In this document: in pieces, positions 25,464-34,075 of the stretch
Position numbering within the stretch: position 1 is the first letter of the stretch
How the letters are laid out: each line of letters opens with the position of its first letter
From: Flavobacteriaceae bacterium
GTDB lineage: Bacteria > Bacteroidota > Bacteroidia > Flavobacteriales > Flavobacteriaceae
NCBI GenBank assembly: GCA_002709185.1
Contig: PAQB01000041.1
Coordinates: 1 to 64,000 of the forward strand
DNA length: 64,000 nucleotides
Direction of reading: 5' to 3'
Made by a program: the position numbers and the translations under genes
Notes under the pieces: model-generated
Told to the model about the DNA's origin: nothing
What the model saw: only the letters and a program-made list of their open reading frames with translations
Databases searched by the model: none

Positions 25464-27857
25464 TTAATTTCTAAGTGGTTTCCCCGTTTTTAACATGTGT
25501 TGGATGCGTTCTAATGTTTTGCGTTCCGTGCATAAACTTAAAAACGCTTCTCGTTCAATATCTAATAAATATTGCTCTGTGACCAGGCTGGGCTCCGATA
25601 AATCCCCACCAGCCATAACATAGGCTAGTTTATTTGCAATTTTTTGATCGTGTTCGCTTATGTAATTACTGGCTTGCATCGAATCGGTTCCAACAAGGAA
25701 CATACCAAGTGCCTGTTTTCCTAAAACTTTGATATCTTTTCGATTTACCGGTTGGCTATAGCCTTGCGCTGCCATTAATTTTGCATGAGCTTTTGCTGTA
25801 GCAATTTGACGGTCTTTATTGACAATGACGCTGTCTTTTCCGTGTTTTAGAATTCCAAGGCCAAAAGCTTCGTATGCAGAGGTGGCTACTTTTGCCATTC
25901 CAATGGTCAAGAAATATTCTTGGAGAATATTAAGTTCAACATCATTTTTGCGAAAGGAGTCTGAAGCCCGCATGGCCATTTCTTTAGAACCGCCTCCGCC
26001 GGGAATCAAGCCGACGCCAAATTCAACCAAACCGATATAAGTTTCTGCTGCGGCCACCACTTTGTCTGCGTGTAGTGATAATTCACAACCGCCTCCTAAA
26101 GTCATACCGTGTGGCGCCGCAATGGTAGGGATAGATGAGTAGCGCATGCGCATCATGGTGTCCTGAAAATATTTAATAGCAGCATTGAGTTCATCGTATT
26201 CTTGCTCTACCGCCATCATAAAAATCATACCAATATTAGCGCCTACTGAAAAGTTAGCCCCTTGGTTTCCAATAACTAATCCGTCAAAATTTTGCTCTGC
26301 CAAATCCACCGCTTTATTGAGTCCTGACAAAACATCTCCATCAATCGTATTCATTTTGGAGCGGAATTCACAATTGAGGATGCCATCTCCTAAATCTTCA
26401 ATAATCACACCTGCATTTTTAAAGACTTCATTTGATTTACGAATGTTGTCTAAAATAATAAAGGCATCTTGTCCTGGAATTTTAAGTTGTTTTTTTGTTT
26501 CAATATCGAACGCAAATGTGGCGCCATTTTCAATAGTGTAAAAGCTGTTATTTCCTAAAGCGACCATATCAAAAACCCATTGAGCAGCGGTTAATCCTTC
26601 CGCTTTAATGAGTGCCAATCCTTTTTCTACACCAACTGCATCCCAAATTTGGAAAGGACCGTGTTCCCAGCCAAAACCAGCTTTCATAGCATCGTCAATT
26701 TTAAAAAGTTCTTCTGATATTTCAGGAACTCTATTCGAAACATATGCAAACATCGCGGCAAAATTTTTGCGGTAGAATTCACCAGCCTTGTCTTTACCAT
26801 CCACTAATACTTTAAAGCGATCGATGACATTGTCAATTGATTTTGTCAGTTCAAGCGTTGCAAAATTCGATCGTTTTTTATCTCTGTACTTCAGCGTATT
26901 TAGGTCTAAAACACGAATTATTTCCCCCTCTTTTTTATAAAAGCCTTGTCCGGATTTACTTCCCAGCCAGTTATTTTCCATCATTTGAGTAATGAAGTTC
27001 GGCAACATGAATAAATCGTGTGCTTCGTCTTTTGGGCAATTTTCATAAATACCATTGGCGACATGGACTAAGGTATCTAAACCTACTACATCTACGGTTC
27101 TAAAGGTAGCTGATTTTGGACGTCCAATCATAGGACCTGTAAGTTTATCAATTTCTTCTACAGTAAGACCCAATGCTTTCACTTGGTGAAATAAACTTTG
27201 AATTCCAAAGATACCGATGCGGTTTCCAATAAAAGCAGGAGTATCTTTTGCAACCACAGAAGTTTTACCTAAAAATTGTTCGCCATAAGCATTTAAAAAG
27301 TCGAGCACTTCAAGGTCTGTTTTTGGACCTGGAATGATTTCGAAAAGTTTTAAATAACGCGCTGGATTAAAGAAATGGGTTCCACAAAAATGCTTTTGAA
27401 AGTCTTCACTGCGTCCTTCACTCATAAATTTGATCGGAATTCCAGACGTGTTAGAAGAAATAAGAGTTCCTGGAGTGCGGAATTTTTCAAGGGCTTCAAA
27501 GACTTGTTTTTTTACATCCAAGCGTTCTACCACGACCTCCATGATCCAGTCCACATCTTTTACTTTAGAAATATCATCCTCTAAATTACCGGTATTGATA
27601 CGTTGGGTGAATTTTGGACTGTAGATCGGATTTGGTTTTGACTTTAGGGCATTTTTTAAAGCAGATTTTACAATTCGGTTTCTCACGACTTTATCTTGCA
27701 GGCTCAATCCTAGTGCTTTTTCTTTGTTATTGAGTATTTTGGGTACAATGTCTAATAAAAGAACTTCCACGCCGATGTTTGCAAAATGACAAGCGATCCC
27801 ACTTCCCATAATTCCAGACCCGATGATTGCAATCTTATTTATTCTTCTTTTTTTCAT
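25464..27857 (-). CDS. 3-hydroxyacyl-CoA dehydrogenase / enoyl-CoA hydratase fusion
   Basis: 797 residues. The order is dehydrogenase first: NAD-binding GSGIMGSG at 13-20, then GTHFFNPARYLKLFEIIPG with the catalytic His and Glu. The hydratase domain is C-terminal (about 500-700), with FSVGANIGM, LGGGCELSLHAD and GLVEFGVGLIPGGGG providing the two catalytic glutamates. This is the reverse of E. coli FadB, where the hydratase is N-terminal, but is common in Bacteroidota. It carries out two central steps of beta-oxidation in one chain. It follows the MarR gene by 14 bases and precedes thiolase by three. Confidence 0.94.
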   Translation of the reverse strand: MKKRRINKIAIIGSGIMGSGIACHFANIGVEVLLLDIVPKILNNKEKALGLSLQDKVVRNRIVKSALKNALKSKPNPIYSPKFTQRINTGNLEDDISKVKDVDWIMEVVVERLDVKKQVFEALEKFRTPGTLISSNTSGIPIKFMSEGRSEDFQKHFCGTHFFNPARYLKLFEIIPGPKTDLEVLDFLNAYGEQFLGKTSVVAKDTPAFIGNRIGIFGIQSLFHQVKALGLTVEEIDKLTGPMIGRPKSATFRTVDVVGLDTLVHVANGIYENCPKDEAHDLFMLPNFITQMMENNWLGSKSGQGFYKKEGEIIRVLDLNTLKYRDKKRSNFATLELTKSIDNVIDRFKVLVDGKDKAGEFYRKNFAAMFAYVSNRVPEISEELFKIDDAMKAGFGWEHGPFQIWDAVGVEKGLALIKAEGLTAAQWVFDMVALGNNSFYTIENGATFAFDIETKKQLKIPGQDAFIILDNIRKSNEVFKNAGVIIEDLGDGILNCEFRSKMNTIDGDVLSGLNKAVDLAEQNFDGLVIGNQGANFSVGANIGMIFMMAVEQEYDELNAAIKYFQDTMMRMRYSSIPTIAAPHGMTLGGGCELSLHADKVVAAAETYIGLVEFGVGLIPGGGGSKEMAMRASDSFRKNDVELNILQEYFLTIGMAKVATSAYEAFGLGILKHGKDSVIVNKDRQIATAKAHAKLMAAQGYSQPVNRKDIKVLGKQALGMFLVGTDSMQASNYISEHDQKIANKLAYVMAGGDLSEPSLVTEQYLLDIEREAFLSLCTERKTLERIQHMLKTGKPLRN

Positions 27858-27871
27858 AGATTATTATAAGT

Positions 27872-28303
27872 TTAAAATATTTTTTTATCATTTATTAGCT
27901 CTAAAATAGTCTCAGAGACATAATAAAAGTTCTTCAATTTTTCAGAACTTATTTTTGTTTTAATTTTATTATTAAACTTGAAAACTCGTTGTCTTGAGTC
28001 TTCTCTTTTTATCAATCCTAGTTTGGTTAAATTAATTATGACTCCTCGTCCGTCTTCGGGATTTGGAGTTCTTTTTATTAAGTCACGATCTTCCAATGCT
28101 TTTAATATTCGTGAAAGACTAGTAGATTCCATACCCATTTTTGGACCTAAAGATGTAGAAGAGGTACCTATTTTTGGATCAATACTCAACAAAGTGAAAG
28201 CGGTAGCCATTGTTGCATCAAATTTTGAAGCTTCTTCATTATACATTTTTTGCACAGCAAGCCAAGTTGTTCTTAAAATATAATCTATTGTTTTTTCTTT
28301 CAA
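27872..28303 (-). CDS. MarR-family transcriptional regulator
   Basis: 143 residues with a winged helix-turn-helix: SSTSLGPKMGMESTSLSRILKALEDRDLIKRTPNPEDGRGVIINLTKLG (about 47-95, including the wing DGRG). The start is a TTG at 28303 giving MKEKTIDYIL; no ATG is near. It is the first gene of a run leading into the beta-oxidation genes (14-base gap) and its upstream region contains two 12-base palindromes, so it is likely an autoregulator and repressor of the operon, with an acyl-CoA or fatty acid as a possible ligand (inference). Confidence 0.88.
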   Translation of the reverse strand: MKEKTIDYILRTTWLAVQKMYNEEASKFDATMATAFTLLSIDPKIGTSSTSLGPKMGMESTSLSRILKALEDRDLIKRTPNPEDGRGVIINLTKLGLIKREDSRQRVFKFNNKIKTKISSEKLKNFYYVSETILELINDKKIF

Positions 28304-28318
28304 AACTTAGTATTTAAT

Positions 28319-28363
28319 CAAATATATAAAATTTTATTATGCATGCATAGTATATTATAATAT
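28319..28363 (-). promoter_or_regulatory. Operator/promoter region of the marR-beta-oxidation operon
   Basis: On the minus strand a -7 box TATATTTG occupies 28326-28319. Upstream of it are two perfect 12-base palindromes: TATGCATGCATA at 28338-28349 and ATATTATAATAT at 28352-28363. The first lies where a -33 element would be, which fits repression by a dimeric regulator such as the downstream MarR protein. No separate TTG box is seen. Confidence 0.45.
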
Positions 28364-28399
28364 TTTAGCTAATTCAGTTGTTTAGTAATAATAGAAGGT

Positions 28400-30169
28400 T
28401 TATTTATATATTTTAGAAACTATTTGCTGATACATTTTGAGAATTGTACTACGTTTCATTTTCATTGTAGGTGTAAGTTGTCCATTTGAGATTGACCATA
28501 CATCAGGAGTTAACTCAAATTTTTTGATTTGTTCCCATTTCCCAAATCTTAAATTATATTTATCAACTTCCTGCTGAATGCGTTTTTGAACTTCTATTGA
28601 AGCAATTATTGATTGGTTTGTTTTCTCTATATTTAAGCCTTTTCGTGATATCCATTCGGATATAAATTCAAAGTTAAGTTGTATCAATGCCGCAGGCATT
28701 TTTTGATTTTCTCCAATCACCATAACTTGTTCTATAAAATTTGATTCTTTAAGCGCATTTTCAATTAGGGTAGGGATAATGTATTTACCTCCCGAAGTTT
28801 TGAACATTTCTTTTTTACGCCCCGTAATTTTTAAAAATCCGTCAGTATCAATCTCTCCTTTATCTCCTGTGTGAAAGTAATCGCCAGTCATTACGGATGT
28901 TGTGCGTTCAGGATCTTTGTAATAGCCCATCATGACATTTGGTCCCTTAACAAGCACTTCTCCGTCTTCAGCAATTTTCAACTTTACATTAGAAATAGGC
29001 TTTCCAACCGAACCGATTTTAAAAAATTTATTAGCTAACATCCCCACTGTCACAACTGGTGAAGTTTCTGTTAAGCCATAACCTTCCATAACCATCATGC
29101 CAGAAGCACAGAATATTCTTGAAAGACGCGGATGTAAAGCAGCACTTCCTGAAACCATGGTTTGTAATTCTCCACCAAGCGCGGCTTTCCATTTACTAAA
29201 AATAAGTTTCCGAGCAATTTTAAGCTGGAATTCATACCACCATCCATTAATGCCATAAGGTTCGTAGCGCTCACCAAGTGCAACGGCCCAAAAAAATAAA
29301 TTTTTCTTAATTCCTTTAAGTTCTGATCCTTTGGCGTAAATCTTATTAAATACTTTTTCAAGTAGTCTAGGAACCACACTCATGAAATTTGGTTTTATCT
29401 CTTGTGCATTGGCTCCTATAGTCTCTAAACTTTCAGCAAAATATACCGTAACGCCAGCATGTTGGTATACATAAATAAGTACCCGTTCAAAAATATGGCA
29501 AAGCGGCAAAAAGCTTAAAACACGTGATGAGCCTTGGATTAGAGGAAGTCTTGGTATACTAGCCAAAACGTTTTGTACAATGTTACTGTGAGATAGCATG
29601 ACTCCTTTTGGTGTTCCAGTAGTTCCAGAAGTATATATAATGGTGGCTAGGTCGGTTTCTTTAACCTGTTTTTTACGGGCTTCCACCTCATTTTGAGTTG
29701 AGGTGTCTTGACCCATTTCTAAAAGTAATCTATAGTTTTTGCAGTCTTTTAATTGATCAAAACTGTAAACATCTTTTAGTTCTGTATTGGCCTTGACTCT
29801 TAAAACCTTATCTAGTACATCTTCATCAGACACAAAGCAATAAGTGGCTTGGCTGTGGTTTAAAACATATTCGTAATCCTCTGATGAAATGGTTGGATAT
29901 ATGGGAATATTTTGTGCACCTACTTGTAAAATTCCAATATCAACAATGCACCACTCTGTGCGGTTTGTTGAAGATATCACAGCAATTTTATCATTTTTTT
30001 TAATCCCTAATTTTAGTAGTGCACGGCTAACAGCGTTGGCTTTGTCTATGTATTCTTTGGTAGAGGTGTTAATCCATTCTCCATTTTTTTTACTGGCCAA
30101 AGCGATCTCTAGATTGTGTGCTTCTAATTGGTGGTAAGGAAAATCAAATAGACGTTTTATATCCAACAT
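28400..30169 (-). CDS. Long-chain acyl-CoA synthetase (AMP-binding enzyme)
   Basis: 589 residues. ATP/AMP motif IIYTSGTTGTPKGVMLSHSN (about 175-194), then GYGLTETSP and TGDKGEIDTDGFLKITGRKKEMFKTSGGKYI, the full adenylate-forming set in order; the closing lysine (A10) motif is present in the C-terminal region. It activates free fatty acids with CoA to feed beta-oxidation. It lies directly upstream of marR on the same strand, with a 96-base regulatory gap, and has a possible -7 box (TAATTTTG, 30231-30238, minus) of its own. Confidence 0.93.
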   Translation of the reverse strand: MLDIKRLFDFPYHQLEAHNLEIALASKKNGEWINTSTKEYIDKANAVSRALLKLGIKKNDKIAVISSTNRTEWCIVDIGILQVGAQNIPIYPTISSEDYEYVLNHSQATYCFVSDEDVLDKVLRVKANTELKDVYSFDQLKDCKNYRLLLEMGQDTSTQNEVEARKKQVKETDLATIIYTSGTTGTPKGVMLSHSNIVQNVLASIPRLPLIQGSSRVLSFLPLCHIFERVLIYVYQHAGVTVYFAESLETIGANAQEIKPNFMSVVPRLLEKVFNKIYAKGSELKGIKKNLFFWAVALGERYEPYGINGWWYEFQLKIARKLIFSKWKAALGGELQTMVSGSAALHPRLSRIFCASGMMVMEGYGLTETSPVVTVGMLANKFFKIGSVGKPISNVKLKIAEDGEVLVKGPNVMMGYYKDPERTTSVMTGDYFHTGDKGEIDTDGFLKITGRKKEMFKTSGGKYIIPTLIENALKESNFIEQVMVIGENQKMPAALIQLNFEFISEWISRKGLNIEKTNQSIIASIEVQKRIQQEVDKYNLRFGKWEQIKKFELTPDVWSISNGQLTPTMKMKRSTILKMYQQIVSKIYK

Positions 30170-30268
30170 TTTTTAAGCTTCAGTTATAATGCAAAATAGG
30201 GATTTTTAAAAACTTAACAAATAAGATCTACAAAATTATGATTCTTGTAAACTAACTGTTTAATAATC

Positions 30269-33200
30269 TTAGATTTTTATATTGTATGTCTCAACCCAGT
30301 GAAAGGCATTTTGAAAAGCTTCTAACCACGGGGATGCCGCATCGTTTCTTTCTGAAGGATAATAAGCCCAATTCCAAGGGAAAATAGACCGTTCAATATG
30401 GGGCATTGTTACTAAGTGTCTTCCAGTTGAATCACACATCATGGCAGTGTTGTAATCGGAGCCATTGGGATTGTGTGGATAGTCTTTGTATGCATATTTT
30501 CCTACAATATTATAATTTGATTCTTCATAGGGCAATGCGAATTTTCCCTCTCCGTGTGAAATCCAAACTCCAAGTGTAGCTCCTTCAAGGGTTCCTAACA
30601 TAACAGAGTTATTTTTTTGTATCTTGACAGAAGTGAAAGCACTTTCGTGTTTTTGAGAGTTGTTGTAGGTCATTTTACCATGCTCTTCGTGCGTGGGATT
30701 TATGAGATTCAATTCCATCCAAAGTTGACATCCGTTACAGATTCCAACAGAAATGGTGTCTTTTCGACTAAAGAATTTTTGGAGGGCTTTTTTGGCCTTT
30801 TCATTATATTTGAAAGCACCGGCCCAACCTTTTGCAGATCCTAAAACATCACTATTACTAAAGCCGCCCACAGCTCCTATGAATTGAATATCTTCTAAAG
30901 TTTCACGTCCCGAAATTAAATCAGTCATATGTACGTCTCTTACTTCAAATCCAGCCAAGTGCATGGCGTTTGCCATTTCGCGCTCTGAGTTGCTACCTTT
31001 TTCTCTAATAATAGCGGCTTTTGGTTTTATTTTTTGGTCATTAATTATTGGAAGTTTTCCGTTAAAATGTATAGGAAAACGGTAGTTTAGAGTTTGTTTT
31101 TTGTAATTATTATAACGAGTTTTAGCAAGACCATTAGCGGTTTGTTTGGCATCTAACAGATAAGAAGTTTCATACCAAAAATCTCTGTAGGTTTCAATGT
31201 TCAAATCAAATTTTGCTTGATAATTTTTTAGCTTAAGCGTTCCAGTTTCTGAAATGCTTCCAATGCGCAGTGCATCAATTCCATTAGATTTGAAAATTGT
31301 CTCAACAGAAGTATCTTTGGCTTGAAATACAATTCCAGAGTTTTCAGAAAATAATACTTTGACTGTATCAGCCTCCCCAAGGATTGTTAAATCAATTTCA
31401 GCGCCTAGGCCATTGTCTGAAAAACACAATTCTAATAAAGTTGTAATCAATCCTCCAGAAGCAATGTCATGTCCAGCAACAATTTGTTTGTTGAGAATCA
31501 AATGTTGTATCGTGTTAAAAACACTTTTAACGTATTTAGCACTTTTTACTCTAGGTGTTTGCTGTCCAACACTATTAAGTATCTGTGCAAATGAACTTCC
31601 TCCCAATTTAAAGGCATCCTGAGAAATGTTTATATAATATACAGGGCCTTGTTTGGTTTTAAATAACGGTTCCACAACTTTCGAAATTCCATTGCAATGG
31701 GCTACTGCAGATATGACAACTGTACCTGGTGAGAGTACATCGCCTTCAGGATATTTTTGCTTCATTGAAAGAGAATCTTTTCCGGTTGGAACATTAATGC
31801 CTAATGCAATTGCAAATTCTGAAACACCTTTAACCGCTTCGTAGAGCCGGGTATCTTCCCCAGGGTTTTTACAGGGCCACATCCAATTAGCTGATAAAGA
31901 CACGCTTTTGAGACCGTTTTCCAACGGTGCCCATATTATATTGGTTAAAGCTTCAGTAATGGCATTTCTACTGCCAGAAATGGGATCTATGAGTGCTGAA
32001 ATGGGTGCATGTCCTATGCTGGTTGCAACGCCATGTTCACTTTTGTAATCCAAGGCCATGACTCCTACATTATTAAGTGGGAGCTGTAAAGGCCCTACGC
32101 ACTGTTGTTTAGCGACTTTACCTCCAACACAGCGATCCACTTTATTGGTAAGCCAATCTTTGCAAGCAACAGCTTCTAATTTCAATAATTGCTCAATATA
32201 AGATTTGAGCTGCGTTTGATCATATTTGACGGCCTTATAATTTTTTTCTAATTTCTGGTCTTTTAAAATAGTTTTTGGAGAACTACCAAACATATCCTCT
32301 AGGTTGAGATCCATAGGCTTATTACCATTTTTTTTAGATTGAAAAACAAAACGATGGTCATTGGTTACGGTACCAACATTGTAAATAGGGGAGCGTTCTC
32401 GTGCTGCAATTTTATGAAGTGTTTTAAGATGTTTTTCAGCAATGACCAGACCCATGCGTTCTTGGGATTCATTTCCTATAAGTTCCTTATCTGAAAGCGT
32501 GGGATCTCCAATAGGCAGAGCGTCTAAATTTATATGCCCTCCAGTGTTCTCAACAAGTTCTGACAAGCAATTGAGGTGACCCCCAGCCCCGTGGTCGTGA
32601 ATAGAAACAATAAAATTTTCCTCGCTTTCTACCATTCCACGAATAGCGTTGGCAGCCCGTTTTTGCATTTCTGGATTTGAGCGTTGGACAGCGTTGAGTT
32701 CAATACCTGAAGAAAATTCTCCAGTGTCTGCTGAAGAAACAGCAGCACCACCCATACCAATTCGATAATTATCACCACCTAAAATCACTATTTGATCGTC
32801 TTTTTTAGGAATGTCTTTAAGTGCTTGGTCGACTTTGCCGTAGCCAATACCACCAGCCTGCATGATGACCTTATCAAAGCCTAAACGCTCAGCGTCTTCA
32901 CAGTGTTCAAAAGTAAGTACAGAACCACAAATTAGCGGTTGCCCAAATTTATTTCCAAAATCGGATGCACCATTGGAGGCCTTAATTAAAATGTCCATGG
33001 GGGTTTGGTAAAGCCAAGCACGAGCCTTAAATCCATTTTCCCATGGACGGTTATCCAATAATCGGGAATAGGAGGTCATATAAACGGCTGTTCCTGCAAG
33101 TGGTAGAGAGCCTTTACCACCCGCCAAACGGTCTCTAATTTCTCCACCAGATCCCGTAGCAGCCCCATTAAAAGGCTCAACAGTCGTTGGAAAGTTGTGG

Positions 33201-33943
33201 GTTTCTGCTTTAAGCGATATGACTGATTCGAAATCTTTTGTGGAGTATATTTCTGGAAAATCTGCTCTTTTTGGTGCAAATTGCTCTACTACTGGCCCTT
33301 TTATAAAAGCAACATTATCTTTATAGGCCGAAACGATATTTTCAGGATTTTGCTTGGAAGTTTCTTTGATTAGTTTGAAGAGTGAGAAGGGTTGTTCCTT
33401 ACCATCTATTATAAATGTGCCATTGAATATTTTATGCCGACAGTGCTCGGAATTAACTTGTGAAAATCCAAAAACTTCAGAGTCCGTCAAATGACGGCCA
33501 ATTTTTTCACTTACTTTTTTTAAGTAATCTATTTCTTCATAGCTTAAAGATAAGCCTTCATGAATGTTGTAAGCCTCAATATCTTCTATTTCTAATATGG
33601 GGTCTGAGGTCATTTTAATGTCAAAAATGGCTTGATTTAAAGCCCTAAATTTTTCAGATATCATTGGATCAAATCCTTTACTTGTCTTTCTAATGGCTTC
33701 AAATTTTTCGATTCTTAAAACACCATTAATCCCCATATTTTGAGTAATTTCCACGGCATTGGTACTCCAAGGAGTAACCATGGCTGAGCGTGGTCCAATA
33801 AAAGGCCCCTTGATGGCAAACATATCTATCTTGGGTTGGTCTGCAAAAAGCCAAGAAAGCTTGGCATTGGTATCTTCATTCAGCGATTTTGGCCCTTGTA
33901 CGGCAAATACCTTTTTTTGAGCGTCTCCAAAGAAGTGAATCAT
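30269..33943 (-). CDS. purL: Phosphoribosylformylglycinamidine synthase, single-chain
   Basis: 1224 residues, the length of the large single-chain enzyme. It converts FGAR to FGAM with glutamine and ATP, the fourth step of purine synthesis. The order is PurS-like N-terminus, first AIRS-like half (TEHNFPTTVEPFNGAATG, then SDFGNKFGQP), second AIRS-like half (PTGKDSLSM), and a glutamine amidotransferase domain with the nucleophile in GICNGCQLW near 1050 and HGEGKFA and PHIERS later. The TA upstream contains a possible -7 box (TAATTTTG, 33974-33981, minus). A single chain is the usual form in Bacteroidota and proteobacteria. Confidence 0.97.
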   Translation of the reverse strand: MIHFFGDAQKKVFAVQGPKSLNEDTNAKLSWLFADQPKIDMFAIKGPFIGPRSAMVTPWSTNAVEITQNMGINGVLRIEKFEAIRKTSKGFDPMISEKFRALNQAIFDIKMTSDPILEIEDIEAYNIHEGLSLSYEEIDYLKKVSEKIGRHLTDSEVFGFSQVNSEHCRHKIFNGTFIIDGKEQPFSLFKLIKETSKQNPENIVSAYKDNVAFIKGPVVEQFAPKRADFPEIYSTKDFESVISLKAETHNFPTTVEPFNGAATGSGGEIRDRLAGGKGSLPLAGTAVYMTSYSRLLDNRPWENGFKARAWLYQTPMDILIKASNGASDFGNKFGQPLICGSVLTFEHCEDAERLGFDKVIMQAGGIGYGKVDQALKDIPKKDDQIVILGGDNYRIGMGGAAVSSADTGEFSSGIELNAVQRSNPEMQKRAANAIRGMVESEENFIVSIHDHGAGGHLNCLSELVENTGGHINLDALPIGDPTLSDKELIGNESQERMGLVIAEKHLKTLHKIAARERSPIYNVGTVTNDHRFVFQSKKNGNKPMDLNLEDMFGSSPKTILKDQKLEKNYKAVKYDQTQLKSYIEQLLKLEAVACKDWLTNKVDRCVGGKVAKQQCVGPLQLPLNNVGVMALDYKSEHGVATSIGHAPISALIDPISGSRNAITEALTNIIWAPLENGLKSVSLSANWMWPCKNPGEDTRLYEAVKGVSEFAIALGINVPTGKDSLSMKQKYPEGDVLSPGTVVISAVAHCNGISKVVEPLFKTKQGPVYYINISQDAFKLGGSSFAQILNSVGQQTPRVKSAKYVKSVFNTIQHLILNKQIVAGHDIASGGLITTLLELCFSDNGLGAEIDLTILGEADTVKVLFSENSGIVFQAKDTSVETIFKSNGIDALRIGSISETGTLKLKNYQAKFDLNIETYRDFWYETSYLLDAKQTANGLAKTRYNNYKKQTLNYRFPIHFNGKLPIINDQKIKPKAAIIREKGSNSEREMANAMHLAGFEVRDVHMTDLISGRETLEDIQFIGAVGGFSNSDVLGSAKGWAGAFKYNEKAKKALQKFFSRKDTISVGICNGCQLWMELNLINPTHEEHGKMTYNNSQKHESAFTSVKIQKNNSVMLGTLEGATLGVWISHGEGKFALPYEESNYNIVGKYAYKDYPHNPNGSDYNTAMMCDSTGRHLVTMPHIERSIFPWNWAYYPSERNDAASPWLEAFQNAFHWVETYNIKI

Positions 33944-34029
33944 GTGATTTTAATTGTATATTATAAACCTTAACAAAATTAATTTTTTTAGGAGGAAATA
34001 CGCGTCTTTTTAGAAGTGATTTTTAAGGA

Positions 34030-34038
34030 TTATCCACA
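34030..34038 (+). other. DnaA-box-like nonamer
   Basis: TTATCCACA, identical to the high-affinity E. coli DnaA box, in the spacer between purL and the nuclease gene. I see only this one perfect copy in the spacer, so an origin is not supported; it may be a chance match or a regulatory or titration site. Confidence 0.3.
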
Positions 34039-34075
34039 AGTTTTAAACAGTTAAATCATAAATAATTAAACCCTC

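Noticed and set aside
34016..34050. Replication origin at the DnaA box
   Set aside because: Only one box, no AT-rich unwinding element beyond background and no dnaA or other origin-linked gene next to it.
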